A stretch of 64,000 nucleotides of DNA from Trematomus loennbergii (Eukaryota > Chordata > Actinopteri > Perciformes > Nototheniidae). A program made the translations under genes and the position numbers. The first letter of the stretch is position 1. Every line of letters begins with the position of its first letter. Where the stretch lies: the NCBI GenBank assembly GCA_012861695.1, contig JAAOOA010000048.1, positions 2,567,518 through 2,631,517 on the forward strand. The letters are read 5' to 3'. The notes below the pieces were generated by a model. It was given only the letters and a program-made list of their open reading frames with translations. It was not told the DNA's origin and ran no database searches. Positions 48,236 to 59,845 of this stretch are shown here, piece after piece.

Positions 48236-49069
48236 GCAATACTGTGTTAACCTAGCTATCTTAATTAATGTTATCCATCTGAACTAAATCACAACTTCAT
48301 TCATCCATGGCATGCATTCTCTCTCTTTCTATACAGAGTCAGATTAAAGAAGTAGAAATACACAAAACATATCGTAGGCAGATGGCGAGTCGCTCGGCGG
48401 GTCCGATTGACAAACGCATGTTGGTGTCCGCCTTTGTTATCAGTGGACCCACTTTGCGAGCAACTCGTCGAAATGGCCTTTGCTCATTCTGAAGTACTGC
48501 AGAAACAGTTCCATCCAGACGGAGCTCTTGGACCAGAACGTGGTATTCTCCCCGTTGCAGACGTTCGGAGTATCGGATGTACCCAACAGCGACGCACACA
48601 ACGTCGCCTCCCGAGATACAATGCATATACCAATGCTACCCTTGCTACCAAACCGGCATCCATTTTGGCTAGAGTGGATAGAAGAACCGGCTTTTTTGCT
48701 TTGTATATCCGGGGCGGGATATTCATGTGATTGGTTGTTGGTCGCGTTGCTTGCGGAAACTCCCTAAGCTCAAGACACGCCCACCGCCAAGCGGCAACGC
48801 ACGCCTCTGTGTGTAGGCTGCGTAAGGGGAATACTTACTTCCGGGTGTACAATTCTCCGTTATCCAATGGGAATGGACGCTCACATTGCCTTTAACAGCC
48901 TCCGACACAAACGAATGCCGTGCTTCCCTAAGGGCGTCAAATACCGACGCCGATGGGAATACATTGCAATCAGTTGAAAGCTCTTTGCGTCCGTTTATGA
49001 AGCTGAAGGAGCCTCGGCGCGTCACAACTGGACGCCACGGGACCCTGACCAAGCGGTCGCTCCTGGACG

Positions 49070-49963
49070 CTTAGGGAGTGAGAGTGTGTTGATGAAGCAT
49101 ATTAACAGCAATGTTCCAAAACACATGCGAATGAAGAGAAATCTACTCCAACCTGACGAGACATGAGCAGGGTTTACTAAAAGAGCTTGCATCAGCTAAA
49201 AGGTTGTTCACGTGTTTTTCCGCAAAAGAAATTGAAAAATCTGAATTTTTGAATTTTTCTTAATCCAGATAAATACAATATTCATAAAAAATTCAAATAT
49301 CTTGTTTCAGAAACATAATTTAAAGATATTTTTTATAATAAAAAAGACTGAGATTTTCACTTGTGCCTCTTATTTCTTTTATTTACAAGAAAAAACCCCA
49401 ACATTTTATTTTTTACAGACATGTAATGTGGCACTCATCTCACATCTTGAAAATAGAAAACACATTTATTACAAACTCAACCTGTTAGCTTTCTTTTGTG
49501 TTTTATTTACTTCTTCAAACTTTCATTTATGCATTCAACACATTGAGACTTAGTCAAAAATAAAGAATAGAATACAAATATCTACAATGAAAGAAGCTCT
49601 GGTGCTTTCTCTCTAAAGACTCGTGCTTTACAAGAGAAACAACAACATACAAATACATCAATATCGATATTCAACTAATATTTAAAGCAAAGTTTACATT
49701 TCCATCAAGAAATATGAGTTGAGGTTAACAGAAATCCTCCTGAGCAGTGACAGCCTCCATGGCTAAACAGACACAGCAAGGAGCGCCGCCTAAAGAAAGT
49801 CCAACATCTACAGAACAACTCGTGAGAAGGTTAAAGCACATCCCATAATGTTTGATTGACAGCTGATCTCTGTGCAGTGAAGACATGAACAATCAGCTCT
49901 CAGCAACAATGATGGACACACAATGAGTTTAAGAAGTAGAAGAGTTCCTCAAATGACTTCAGG
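49070..49963. other. Gene-less 3' flank of finTRIM B
   Basis: Duplicate of 10303-11190 from 49091 onward. No gene. Confidence 0.6.
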
Positions 49964-51027
49964 CTATTTCAGTTTACAAAACTCAGCTGTGGCTCCATAA
50001 CCATAAAGCCAAACTCCAGCATGTAGTGGCTGAGTGAATGTGGTCTGGACTCTGTGGAGGAGAGTCATGGTTTCAGAGATGCTGTAGAAGGACAGAATAC
50101 CTGCTCTGTGATCCAGGTACACTCCTACTCTGGAGGACAGAGGACCTGAGACGGGAGTGTTGATACTGTTGTGACAAAATGTATAACTGTTTTGTTTACA
50201 AATAACTCCCAAGATTTGTCATTGTATCCAAATGTAACTTCCTTCCCCCTCCCTGTTCTGCTGATATTCTTGTATGCGACTGGTACCAAAAACTCCTCTC
50301 CCTCTCCGCTCCACCTCCCAGTAACAACGTCCAGTCAGACTCTCTCTACTCAGGACCTGCTGAGAACCAGTGAATCTGTCTGGGTGACTGGAAATAAGAC
50401 TGTTTTGTTCCATGTATGTTGCTTTTCTGCTCCCTCAGATAATAACAGATATGTGTATGCTGTGCTTGGATCCTGTGATCTCCTGTGAATATTTTAAGAA
50501 CCCAGCTCTGGTGGTGGGCTCTGCTGCTGACAGTAAAACATCCACTTCAGTCGGTGAGACGTTTGTCCATTCCTCTCTCAGGACGTCCTGTAGTTTGTCT
50601 TAGACAGCTTGTGTTTTTTAATGGAGCTACGTCATAATGAGGCTGGAGGTGTTTCTCACAATAAGAGGCCAGACACACGAGCAGGACTTACAGGCTCTCA
50701 GTTTTCTCCCAGTGCAGACATCACAGGCCACATCTTCAGCTCCAGCATAGCAGAGATCAGCAGGAGCAGCTTGGAGTCCAGTCTTCTTCAGCTCCTCACT
50801 AAAGCTGCTAACATGGTGTTTTTCAGCAGGACAGGCCTCGGTGTGAAGCTCTGCCTACACTGAGGGCAGCTGTGGATCTTCTTCTCATCCTCTCCGTCCC
50901 ATAAGCCTTTAATACACTTCATGCAGTAGCTGTGTCCACATGGAGTCGCCACCGGATCCTTCAGTAGATCCAGACAGATCGGACAAGAGAAGGTTTCCCG
51001 GTCCAGCTGAACTCCTTTCTGCGTCAT
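49964..51027 (-). pseudogene. finTRIM-like E3 ligase gene, broken (copy B)
   Basis: The minus-strand start at 51027 ([20 protein letters not shown]) has an intact RING (CPICLD, GHSYC, CPQC). A lost base near 50797 then shifts the frame before the B-boxes. After VAPLKN the whole coiled coil is missing. The sequence jumps at about 50605 to DKLQDVLREEWTNVS and the PRY region (VDVLLSAAEPTTRAGFLKYS, then SSHPDRFTGSQQVLSRESL, TGRCYWEVE). It ends with SPRY (SRVGVYLDHRAGILSFYS to AEFCKLK), with further indels near 50220-50300. Copy A lost the PRY part but kept the coiled coil, so the deletions are complementary. Not functional as written. Confidence 0.85.
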
Positions 51028-51067
51028 TTCAGCTCTCAGTGGCAGCGAGTGTCTGAGTTTCACTTCC

Positions 51068-51205
51068 TGAGAGCTGAAACTATGTGAGCTGTGATCTGAA
51101 CAGCATGTGGGTGTGCAGTGAATGTGGCCTATCAGCTCTTGTACTTTACCCGCATGTTGGTTACACCCATCCTCTGGATCTAAAGGGGAGGAGCCAGGAA
51201 ATTGG
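51068..51205. other. Upstream flank of finTRIM B
   Basis: It diverges from copy A exactly after cacttcctgag, marking the right end of the duplication. No feature. Confidence 0.5.
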
Positions 51206-51603
51206 GGGTGTTTCTCAATCGTGAGTACGCTTGCTTGGTAGCACATGTCTGCCGAGCATCTTGCTTCAGAAGCGAGTCAAGAATACTTACTTCCTGACAT
51301 TTGGAAAACGAAGTGTGGAACACGCTAGCAAGTGTGCAGGTGTGCGTCATATGAGAGGCCCCGCCTTATTACATTTTCCGCCACAGATTTTGGAAAATTG
51401 GTCCGTGCGCAAAGCATTGTGGGGATTTTAAGACCGCGGAGTCTACTCATGTGCAGCCTCGATATTTCTCCAAACGGAGTAGGCCGGGCTCGGTAGATTT
51501 CCAAGTATGCTGGAGATTGGAACAGTACTACGGCGGCACTCGATGACGTAGTATGCTTGAAATAGTGCTCTGGAGCAGCTTTACTCGCGATTGAGAAACA
51601 CCC
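51206..51603. mobile_element. MITE of 398 bp
   Basis: The inverted ends gggtgtttctcaatcg and cgattgagaaacaccc are perfect. Subterminal stretches are also inverted. No clear target duplication and no ORF of note. Confidence 0.8.
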
Positions 51604-52620
51604 ACAGAGTGGAGCTGGCTGTGTCTGAGAGCAGGAAGAAGAGGGAGGGCTTATCAAACTCTGACTCATTCCAGGAGGAGGAGCAGCGCTGACACTCTGA
51701 ACTGTTTCCTCATTTACAACGGAGCCTCGCTTAGAACCTGCTCTACATTTGAAAAACAGTCTTCAGCTGTAAACATTTGTTTTAAATTCAGGCTTTCGTA
51801 GCACACAGCTCACACTCATGGTAGCAGTGGTGTAAGAAGTACTCAGATATTCTACTAAGTAAAGTAGAAATACTACAGGGTAACAATACTGTGTAACAAG
51901 TAAGCACAGCTCCACACTCATGGTAGCAGTGTGTAAGAAGTACTCAGATATTCTATGAAGTAAAAGTAGAAATACTACAGGGTAAACAATACTGTGTAAC
52001 AAGTAAAAGTACAAAAGCATTGGTATCAATATACTTAAAGTACCAAAAGTATGCATAATGGCTCTTTTCAGAATCACATTGAGTTACTATAAGATATTGA
52101 TGTGTTTTATCACAGTTAGTAAATGTAGAGCTAACTTGAATAACTTTATGTCCTGCTGCTGGATATCTAAACTATAATAACTGTCAAAGTGTGTTTAATA
52201 ATTGATTTATGTTTTGAATGATCTAATAATCTATTTCTAACTAGTAACTAAAAGCTGTGAAATTAATGCAGTGGATTATAAAGTACAATTCTGTCTTCTA
52301 AAATGTAGTGCAGTAGAATAAAGCAGCATAAACTGAGACTTATTGGCATACAAAACACTTAAAGTACCAAAAGTAAAAGTACTTACTGTGCCCAATATCC
52401 CATTTAGAATCATATTGAATTACTGGATTCTTTCATCTTGTTTACGTTAATGTGTTCATCACAGCTGTTAAAAGTGGAGCAACTTTTACTTTATATACTG
52501 CTGCTGGATATCTTAACCTATAATTATATATCACTGTTTATTCATGTGTTGTTTAAGCTAATGATTTGTATTTGTAAAGTAACTAGTAACTCATTTTGTG
52601 CGGTCATGACTACTTCACTT
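51604..52620. repeat. Fish hAT-like MITE sequences with a local tandem duplication
   Basis: The block tcacactcatggtagcagtg then tgtaagaagtactcagatat is repeated at about 51806-51900 and 51910-52010. The rest (aagtaccaaaagtaaaagta, ctgctgctggatatct) is made of decayed MITE copies similar to 3920-4100. No gene. Confidence 0.6.
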
Positions 52621-54727
52621 TGACTGTGGTATTTTTTTTTTAGCTCTTAACCCTAACCCTAATGAATAAGAAAACCCCTGCAATCGTATATTTTCCAGAC
52701 CTGAAGTGATAAACAAATATCTCCTGAAAATGAATTCACAAGGCAGTAAAAACTGTAAATCCATGCTTTTTCCTCATGACTTCTTTCAGTCTGGTAACAC
52801 AGTATCTGGGATGCATTGTCTTCAAACTGTTAACTCTGTATGTAAGGACTCCACGGTGAAGACACATGGAGAGAAATCAAGTGTAGTGATTGTCTCTGGT
52901 GCTCCAATGTATAGTAAATGCTCTTCAGCCCCACCCTTGGAACAAACTCCAGCAGCTTCACATCTGATAATCACCACCGGACAGGTCAGGAATTCTATTC
53001 TATTCTATTTATTTGTATTGTCTGAGTTTGACATTGTGTACTATATACTCAACATGTTAGGTACAAACCATTTACGGTTATACAGAAAAGGTTCAAATCC
53101 CCTATTACCTGTAAGAAAACCTATGAAGAAAACTAAAGCTCAGAATTGTTAAACAGAGGATTGGCATTCATATCACCTGACACCATATCTGTCTGCATGC
53201 CATATCCCGCATTAACCACAGAGTGGCAGCGTTGCATCTTAACCCATTCATATAGCACCCTTTATAATATACCGTCTATGATTCCAGCAAATTAAACTAC
53301 AAGCATAAGATTTCTCACTAAACTGTGTTCCTCAGATCAGAGGAATGTTTTATGAGTGGCATGAAACTGCAATGTGATCTCATGTGAACTTCAGGCATGC
53401 TTGGGTTGAGGTGAGGTTTCCGGACCAAGTTGGTGCCACTGCACCACTTTCCCATACGCTGCTGGTGTGTTGTGCTCATTTGATCTCTCGTTTCTTTGCT
53501 GCAGAATCTATACTTACACATTGATCTCTGCTGTAGTCTAGCTGTGTAAGAGCCAAACAGAAATAGGTATTTTTATCAATCTGACTCCACAAAGTTGTAG
53601 TTATTGAAGTAATACTTGAGGTAAGAAAAGCTGTTCTGCTGTTGATAATTCAGTGTAATGCACAAACTGAATGTACATTTAACAGAAGGAGCATAACATA
53701 AATAGGTTTGCTACTACTATTTCACTTCTGCTACCACCTGGCACTGCACACAGCAGATACAATGGATATAGCAGGGATCTTTGTTCAATTGCATGATCAG
53801 TTCTACATTTTGTCAAACTATATAGTTAATAATCCCACCGGCATCAAGGCTGAATTTGAAATGTAATTAAATGCACATTTGGGGTATTTATATACCACTA
53901 AAGCACATTTGTATGGGTTGAAATGCAATGCCATGCTATGCCATGCCATGCCATGCCATGCTATGCTATGCTCAAGCCAAACTTGTGAACACATTTTTAA
54001 AACACTTGTTTTTAATGAACATTCATAGAAGAAAGCAGCTCATTGTTGTACGTTCTTATGACTTGCATGAGATATAATTAGAAGTTAATTAGTTGGACAT
54101 ATACAAGCAGTAAAGCCACCAGACTACTGAGCATTTCCCTCTGATATGCCCTATTTCTCTGAGTCCCGAGGTTGTGTTTTAAGCTCTCTTGGTTATAAAT
54201 GTGTGTGAAACTGAACTGAGAAAGAGCACTGTGCAAACTCTCCCTGAGCGGATTATGAGAAGTATGTGGCAGGATGATTGTGTGGTGATGTAAAGAAATG
54301 GAGATGGTGACTTCATGTGTTCATCTCACCAGCTGGCAGCATCAGCTGTTACACATCACACAGTACAAGACCTGAGTACTTCTCCCACCTCTGAATACTT
54401 GAGTAAATGTACTTTTCACCACATCCGAGGTGAGGATGGGTTCACAGTTCTATGTGTGTTTGTTTGTTCGGCCCCTACGTGCCGCTGTTCTTCCTCTGTA
54501 GGGGGTCTAATTCACAAGAAGGGGGTTTGATGAACTGGAGCATTACAAAATACAAATAAACAGCAGTAGTAGCACCGGAGCCGCGACTGAAACGTGTTCG
54601 GGAGATCCGGGCACTCCTCGATGAAAAATTTGAAAAAATAAAATAATTGTATACATTTTAGTTGACGCATTTTCATTGGACACGTTACGTTCTCGACGTA
54701 GCGGTGCATCAAACAAGCGAACCCTTT
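52621..54727. other. Gene-less region with short repeats
   Basis: The stretch 52662-52800 (aataagaaaacccctgcaat) is a third copy of the flank at 9148 and 40258, here without the palindromic element. A pentanucleotide (atgcc/atgct)n lies at 53930-53972. Open frames at 52706-53152 show no domain. Confidence 0.5.
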
Positions 54728-55449
54728 GGCCCAATCCCAAACCACTCCCTCGACCCTACCCCTCCGTGGCGGAGTGAACTCCGTCTGTAGCTACACTCGC
54801 AGCTCAACGAGGCTCCCTCCTGTCAGATGGAGGGAGTAAATACAGCGGCAAGCTTTGGGACAAACTCCCCTCTCTCCGGCAGAAACAGGAAATGCCGTAA
54901 CTGTATGTAACAACGGTTTCAAATCAGCATCTCTTAGATAAAAATGTAAATTAAGAACTCAAATAAAACTCCAAACATCTTTCATTGTGTTACTTTTTTG
55001 TAAAGCTCTTTTAGTTTTAAACCTGATGTTTATAAGATTCTTAGTTTTTGCAACAGTCTGTAAATATACACAACTTTATAATAAAATGCACACATTTACC
55101 TTTTTCTAGACTAAACACAGGTATGATCCTAAGTAAAAAAAATATGAGGTTATCATGAGGTTGTTAACATCGCAATTTATCAGTGGATGTTTGCTGGAAC
55201 TACTTGTAAACAGCGTGTTTCCTGACGGACACACACAGCGTTGAGACCGGTCAGGTAGAGGCCAGTCTCAAGTCAGCACCGATGCAGACTCGCTGTTTGA
55301 GGGCTTGATAGCCCACTCCCCCTCCACACCTCTCCACTCCACACTCGTTGGTTTGGAACAGCACTTAATGTGGCGGACCCTCCGCGCGAACGCGCAAACG
55401 GAGGGTAGTGTGTAGGGGTAGGGTGTAGGGCGTGGTTTGGGATTGGGCC
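54728..55449. mobile_element. MITE of 722 bp, complete
   Basis: The ends ggcccaatcccaaaccac and tggtttgggattgggcc are inverted. An inner inverted pair (accctacccctccg and cggagggtagtg) is visible too. Related truncated copies are at 19584-20257 and 9318-9548. No coding capacity. Confidence 0.8.
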
Positions 55450-55937
55450 TCAATAACAGTTTCAGCTAGTCCTCGCCTCACTAACCGTTTTTATTTCTCT
55501 AAAAGAGGACACTTTTTTAGGCTAATGTTACTCTAAATCAACGGAACAACCAGTTTATCATCAACATAAGGTAAGTGTTGTTATTTTAACCTACGTTTTC
55601 TTTAAGATTTAACCCAGTCTGCCATGTTTAAATCGACAATAATCTGGAGATGAATTGATGATAAAACAGTAATCTGCGTAGTTACATTTTGCAGCAGTCC
55701 ATTAAAAATAAAGTGCAGTGTAAAACCAAGACATGTGTCTCTCTCATGTGTGTTTCTTTACCTAGAAGGATGATTTTAAATAAGTTAAAGTAACACTAGT
55801 AAATTACATTTGTTGTGGAGTTAGCAGTTTGTGTTGGATGGTGTTGACACTATTTAAATCAAGAGTTCACGTTGTTGTGTGGCAGTTCGATCAATGTACA
55901 CTTTTCTTTTCTCAAGAAAGAGGGTGAGCTAACCATC
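55450..55937. other. Gene-less, upstream of minisatellite
   Basis: No recognised feature. The sequence accagtttatcatcaacata then aggtaagt at 55569 looks like a donor and could end a 5' non-coding exon of the integrin-like gene, but nothing else supports it. Confidence 0.3.
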
Positions 55938-56417
55938 AATGTGGGTGATGCACAGTGTGGGTGATGCACAATGTGGGTGATGCACAATGTGGGTGATGCA
56001 CAGTGTGGGTGATGCACAGTGTGGCTGATGCACAGTGTGGGGGGTGATGCACAGTGTGGGTGATGCACAATGTGGCTGATGCACAATGTGGGTGATGCAC
56101 AGTGTGTCTGATGCACAGTGTGGGGGGTGATGCACAGTGTGGGGGGTGATGCACAGTGTGGGAGTGATGCACAGTGTGGGGAGTGATGCACAGTGTGGGA
56201 GTGATGCACAGTGTGGCTGATGCACAGTGTGGGGAGTGATGCACAGTGTGGGTGATGCACAGTGTGGGGAGTGATGCACAGTGTGGCTGATGCACAGTGT
56301 GGGTGATGCACAGTGTGGCTGATGCACAGTGTGGGGGGTGATGCACAGTGTGGGTGATGCACAGTGTGGGTGATGCACAGTGTGGGTGATGCACAGTGTG
56401 GCTGATGCACAGTGTGG
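55938..56417. repeat. Minisatellite, about 28 units of 16-19 bp
   Basis: The core tgatgcacagtgtggg recurs about 28 times. Variants are a 16-bp form (gtgtgggtg or gtgtggctg) and 18- and 19-bp forms carrying extra g, ag or ggg. The order of variants is irregular, which suggests array shuffling. All three minus-strand frames stay open by chance of composition. Confidence 0.95.
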
Positions 56418-56953
56418 TTAACCTCGAATCGTATTAAGCAGGAACCACTGAGAAACCAGCTAGAGATGTGGTGGCTTTTGCAATTTCTTCCATTTCAATT
56501 GGTCTGATGCAAACAATTGATGAAGAAAGCTTTATAAAGAATGACATTGCCAAGAATGTAGATTTATGTTTTATTTAAATTATTACTGAGAAATTCAAGC
56601 ATACACTTTAAATTGTGCTTAGGGCAATCACAGGAATATCACAGGAGCGTTTTAAATTTGCCGTACTTCTTCAGACTTCTCTGGTGAAAGTCTGGTAAAT
56701 ACTGCTTACATAAAGACCAACTTAAAGCTAATGTGCAAAAGGAAACACTATTTTCTTCTGTGTGTATTCATTGATTTTATTTGTTATATCTCTGTGTCAC
56801 ATTAAACCTCTGCAGCCGCATCAAGTTCATGTGACTTTAACACTCAAACACCCTTTTCCTCATTGTTCCCTGTCTCTGACACGAGTGACAAAGATGTCTG
56901 ATCTATTTCTTCACTGTTTGTTTTAACACCGAGGTATTGTTTCTTTGTTACAG
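56418..56953. other. Non-coding sequence before integrin exon
   Basis: It ends in a pyrimidine-rich acceptor (ttctttgttacag) directly before the ATG. This implies a 5' non-coding exon further upstream, as in beta-1 integrin genes. That exon is not identified. Confidence 0.5.
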
Positions 56954-57019
56954 ATGGATCTGTGGCTTCTTTTAATAGCGGCGTTATCCGCGGTCCTCAG
57001 TGGCAGCTGGCGCAGCAAG
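56954..57019 (+). CDS. itgb1: Integrin beta-1-like gene, signal-peptide exon
   Basis: The ATG at 56954 directly follows an acceptor and opens MDLWLLLIAALSAVLSGSW, a hydrophobic signal peptide. The exon ends in phase 0 at AAG (57019) before gtgaga. In vertebrate ITGB1 the translation start also lies in the second exon, after a non-coding one. It joins in frame to the exon at 57370. The product would enter the secretory pathway. Assignment rests on the following exons; this exon alone is not diagnostic. The symbol marks the family, and the paralogue is unknown. Confidence 0.7.
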
Positions 57020-57369
57020 GTGAGAACAAAGAGAAGTTTGAATCCTGCTCTTTTTCTCTTATCTTTACTGTTAAAGGTCACCTATTATGCAAAATCCATG
57101 TTTTCATGTCTTTTCTACATCAACAAGTGTCCCCTCTGTGTAAAGAGATTCTGAAAGTTTCAGGAAAAAAGTTTCTCTCTCTTTTTACGAGGTGAAGTCA
57201 TCACTTGGTGAGCTGCCTGGAGCTTCTCTCAGCATGACTCAATGCTCCCAAATGGGGAGGAGGTTGTGTCCTGCAGCCCAAAAACCAAAGCTGTTTTGAG
57301 TTAGTGAACTAATGGAAACATTCTTGGTTGTCATGTTGGCTAAGAGGAACCCGTGTTTTGTTTTCAGAG
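57020..57369. repeat. Short intron with a TTAA-type MITE fragment
   Basis: The stretch ttaaaggtcacctattatgc (from 57074) is one end of the family whose more complete copy is at 59846-61222. No inverted partner lies in this intron. The acceptor ttttcagag precedes the next exon. Confidence 0.6.
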
Positions 57370-57453
57370 GGGAGCGTATGCATCAAAGCCAACATTCAGT
57401 CCTGTGGGGACTGTATCCAGGTCGCTGAGTCGTGTGGATGGTGCAGAGATGAA
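57370..57453 (+). CDS. itgb1: Integrin beta-1-like gene, PSI-domain exon
   Basis: It encodes GSVCIKANIQSCGDCIQ then VAESCGWCRDE, matching the PSI start of integrin beta-1 (CLKAN..SCGECIQ....CGWC). Five PSI cysteines lie here. Using the second AG of cagag as acceptor keeps phase 0 from the signal exon. The donor gtgagt at 57454 is strong, and the exon exits in phase 0, as required by the next coding exon. PSI domains are small disulphide-rich modules in the beta leg. No frameshift or stop is seen. Confidence 0.85.
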
Positions 57454-58924
57454 GTGAGTTCAATCAATTTATCTGCTACCAAAGTGTTTTATCATATGAA
57501 CGGTAGCTCAAGTCCAACAAAGGCTTCATTTCATCCCCTCGTTCCCCTGCATTTCCTGTCCGTCTCTCTCACTAAATAAAGCATAAACAGTCTTGAACAA
57601 AATACACAAAATACATTTAAGTTGTCTAGAATGTTCAATAACTGTGGGTGTGGCCTGTACAAAGTTTATGGTTTATGTGGCAGCGTTGATTAATGGTTAA
57701 CTTTCCCCAAAACGTCTAACTAACACAGCTGGGAGTCATCATCTTGTGCCTTTACATAATACAATAAATATAAATTATGTGTTTTTACTGTCACCATTGC
57801 CAGCTATTCCAAATGTCTGCATGCAACAGGCCGGAGTCACAGTGTGTTATTTAATACAAATGCAATCCAAATATACTATGATTCAATACAATGTGTTTCA
57901 TAATTATCATTTTGAAAAAGGGAGGAAGGGTTTGAAGGTAAGAGAAAAGGTTGTCCTTGTTTCCTAAAATACATTTTCGTAGTATTTAAATGTGTGTTTA
58001 TTTATATACATGCACATATATTCTTCTTGCACTATAAGTAAATGCTTCGTTCTTTCTCTTGCCGTTCTCCCAAAGTGAGTTATCCCTGACTCGTCTATTA
58101 ATCGTAAACAGAAGCTGCTTCTTGTCTCAAAGTGGAAACTTAGTCTGGATAATCCTCGTTAATTAGACGTTGTCTGTACCCAGAGGACAAATTAATTAAT
58201 GTTTTTTATGTCATGCTGTGCCACACATTTCTGCAAAAAAAGGCATCTTTGAGGAGCATGAGGTTCACATGAGTCAGTATAAATGTGTATCATCAACGAT
58301 AACACTAAACATAAAATAATCAATATGAAAAATATGAAATTCAACCAGTAACAAGGCTATTTAATCCGGTGGTATCAGCAGCAGTCATTCTGATAATTTA
58401 ATGTGCAACCTATTTTGTTTTTGTTTCCCTATCACATGATTTACCTCCTCAAAATATTATCTGAAAGCTTCAGTTGTCATCCCCTAATATCATAAACCAA
58501 GTAATGGTATATACAAATGTACTTGTTTATCCAAAACAGTGATACTTAATTGGTCAGTCTCGCCTTGTGAGTCAGTACTTTGAGTCTATTGGTGATAGCA
58601 AAATCTCTCTGGTTTCGGGGTATTTTTTCTCAGTTTTGCATTTTTCAAGCCACAGCTGCATTCCTGATAATTCTTGCCAGTATTTGTCTGTCATGCTGAC
58701 TTATATCCTACACAGAAATTGTGAATTAACATCATGACTGCGCATTTTTAAGTGTTTGGTGGCTGAAGATGATATATCTGCATCGCTGAAGTACATTTGG
58801 TTAAGTCAGAGGACAGTCAGAGGACGTGTGATGTTAATAATGAACCCCCAAAATAACAAAGCAATCACACCACTGAGAAAAAACACTTCAAGACTTAACA
58901 CCTCTCTATATCAACTTCTCCTTT

Positions 58925-59120
58925 ATACATGTTGGGGAGGCGTGTGGTACAGTGGGTTGTGCGTTGGTGTTGGGATCAGGGGGTCACAGGTTCAAACCCC
59001 ACTGCAGTCAGCATGTCGTTGTGTCCCTGAGACACTTCACCCCAAATTGCTCCTGTGGGGATTGTCCACAGTATTGAATATGTAAGTCGCTTTGGATAAA
59101 AGCGTCTAACAAGTGACATG
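58925..59120 (+). mobile_element. tRNA-derived SINE, near complete
   Basis: The head ggcgtgtggtacagtgggtt (box A-like) and ggtcacaggttcaaacccc (box B) lead into the body (tgtccctgagacacttcacc). The tail ggataaaagcgtctaacaa then gtgacatgtaata follows. Partial copies are at 19025 (minus) and 20258. Confidence 0.8.
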
Positions 59121-59845
59121 TAATATAATAATGTTTCAACATAACAACAAGTGATCCAAAGTGTGAATAGAGATGACCTGGATAGCGTCCACTAAATGTA
59201 ATATAATGAACGGCAGAATGCAGGGGAAAGAACAATGCTTCTGTGGGTCATGGGGTTTTAAATAATTGGGTCAAAGCACTATTTTAGTTATGACTGAGTT
59301 CTTTGTCTCAGTTTCTCCGTGGCTCTGCCCACAGGAATATCATGTGCATCCAATCTATTATTCTTAGCCAAGCGGTCATCTGTTTCTCCTCTTCTCATGC
59401 TGCCAGGGAACAATGGCCTAGTAAACAGACAGCAGGGTAACATGGATTGACTCCAGAGGCATTGGTTAAACAAACTCTTTGATTTACTGTCAGAGATCCA
59501 GAAAATTGTATCTGCAGCAATTACACTCCCAGATGTCACACAAAAACAGAACAAACTGTTCTAGTTTCTATGTCTGTTTTTACCCTACAACATCTTGTTT
59601 TTATGTTTGTACTTGTTCTGTTTGTAATGTTGTCAACATGTTTCTTCATGCCCTTCCCACCAAGACAAATTCCTCTTTATTTACGGGAACTTCCCAGATG
59701 ACTCCTCTCATGCATCACTGACGAAGATTAGCTTATACGTTCGTTTGTGCTTTTTTCATTTGTATTAAATGTGAATATATCTAGTTATCATACCACAACA
59801 CTACCTTTGTATGACTCATTTTAAAACATCTGTTAATATCTTCAA
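59121..59845. other. Intronic, no feature seen
   Basis: No gene, RNA or repeat that I can support. Confidence 0.4.

Larger units (their letters stand above)
45092..48630 (-). pseudogene. Harbinger (DDE_Tnp_4) transposase, internally deleted and interrupted
   Basis: Pieces read on the minus strand in order. The N-terminal segment (48630-48339, two frames) has CWVHPILRTSATG, EYHVLVQELRLDG, then TNMRLSIGPAERLAICLRY. The middle (47879-47640) has YLATGDSYRTIAFSYRVGH then VREVVGAIW and, in another frame, EFQEIWNFPNC. From there the sequence jumps straight to KAACVLHNFLRRK (47610-47570), so the whole DDE catalytic core is missing. The end is split by the 45223-47509 insertion and resumes at 45214 as DAPRMGSNNATRRSLQLREN then FCSYFNEEGAVRWQQYVV and a stop at 45094-45092. 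Normal enzymes of this family are about 350-400 residues. This copy cannot be active. Confidence 0.8.
41202..49069. mobile_element. PIF/Harbinger transposon, 7.9 kb with nested insertions
   Basis: Terminal repeats of about 270 bp are inverted: cgtccaggagcgacgcttgg at the left against the complement of tcctggacg at 49061-49069, continuing through ggaagtaagtattcccctta and into ctacacac (left 43357, right near 48820). It encodes a MADF-BESS protein on + and a DDE_Tnp_4 transposase on minus, the pair typical of Harbinger. The left repeat is split by a palindrome (41444-43348) and the transposase by a THAP element (45223-47509). Without these the element is about 3.7 kb. Copy A lacks it at 10245. 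The flanking triplets (cta, ctt) are not a clean duplication. Confidence 0.85.

Noticed and set aside
47822..48250. Open frames of 106-135 residues rich in Cys-Val or Thr-His
   Set aside because: Translation of interrupted (CA)n repeats inside the Harbinger element.
52640..52665. Telomere-like taaccctaaccct
   Set aside because: Only two units, at a repeat border. No array.
52706..53152. 148-residue + strand open frame
   Set aside because: No domain, no splice or codon signal. It starts in sequence shared with repeat flanks at 9148 and 40258.
55859..56410. Three long overlapping minus-strand open frames rich in His, Cys, Ser and Pro
   Set aside because: They are translations of the minisatellite in all three frames. 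Unit sequence lacks stop codons, and there is no start context or non-repeat domain.
55938..56417. CRISPR-like array
   Set aside because: Units are contiguous with no unique spacers, and the genome is vertebrate.
58925..59120. tRNA gene
   Set aside because: Box A- and B-like motifs are present, but the cloverleaf is not maintained and a SINE body follows directly.
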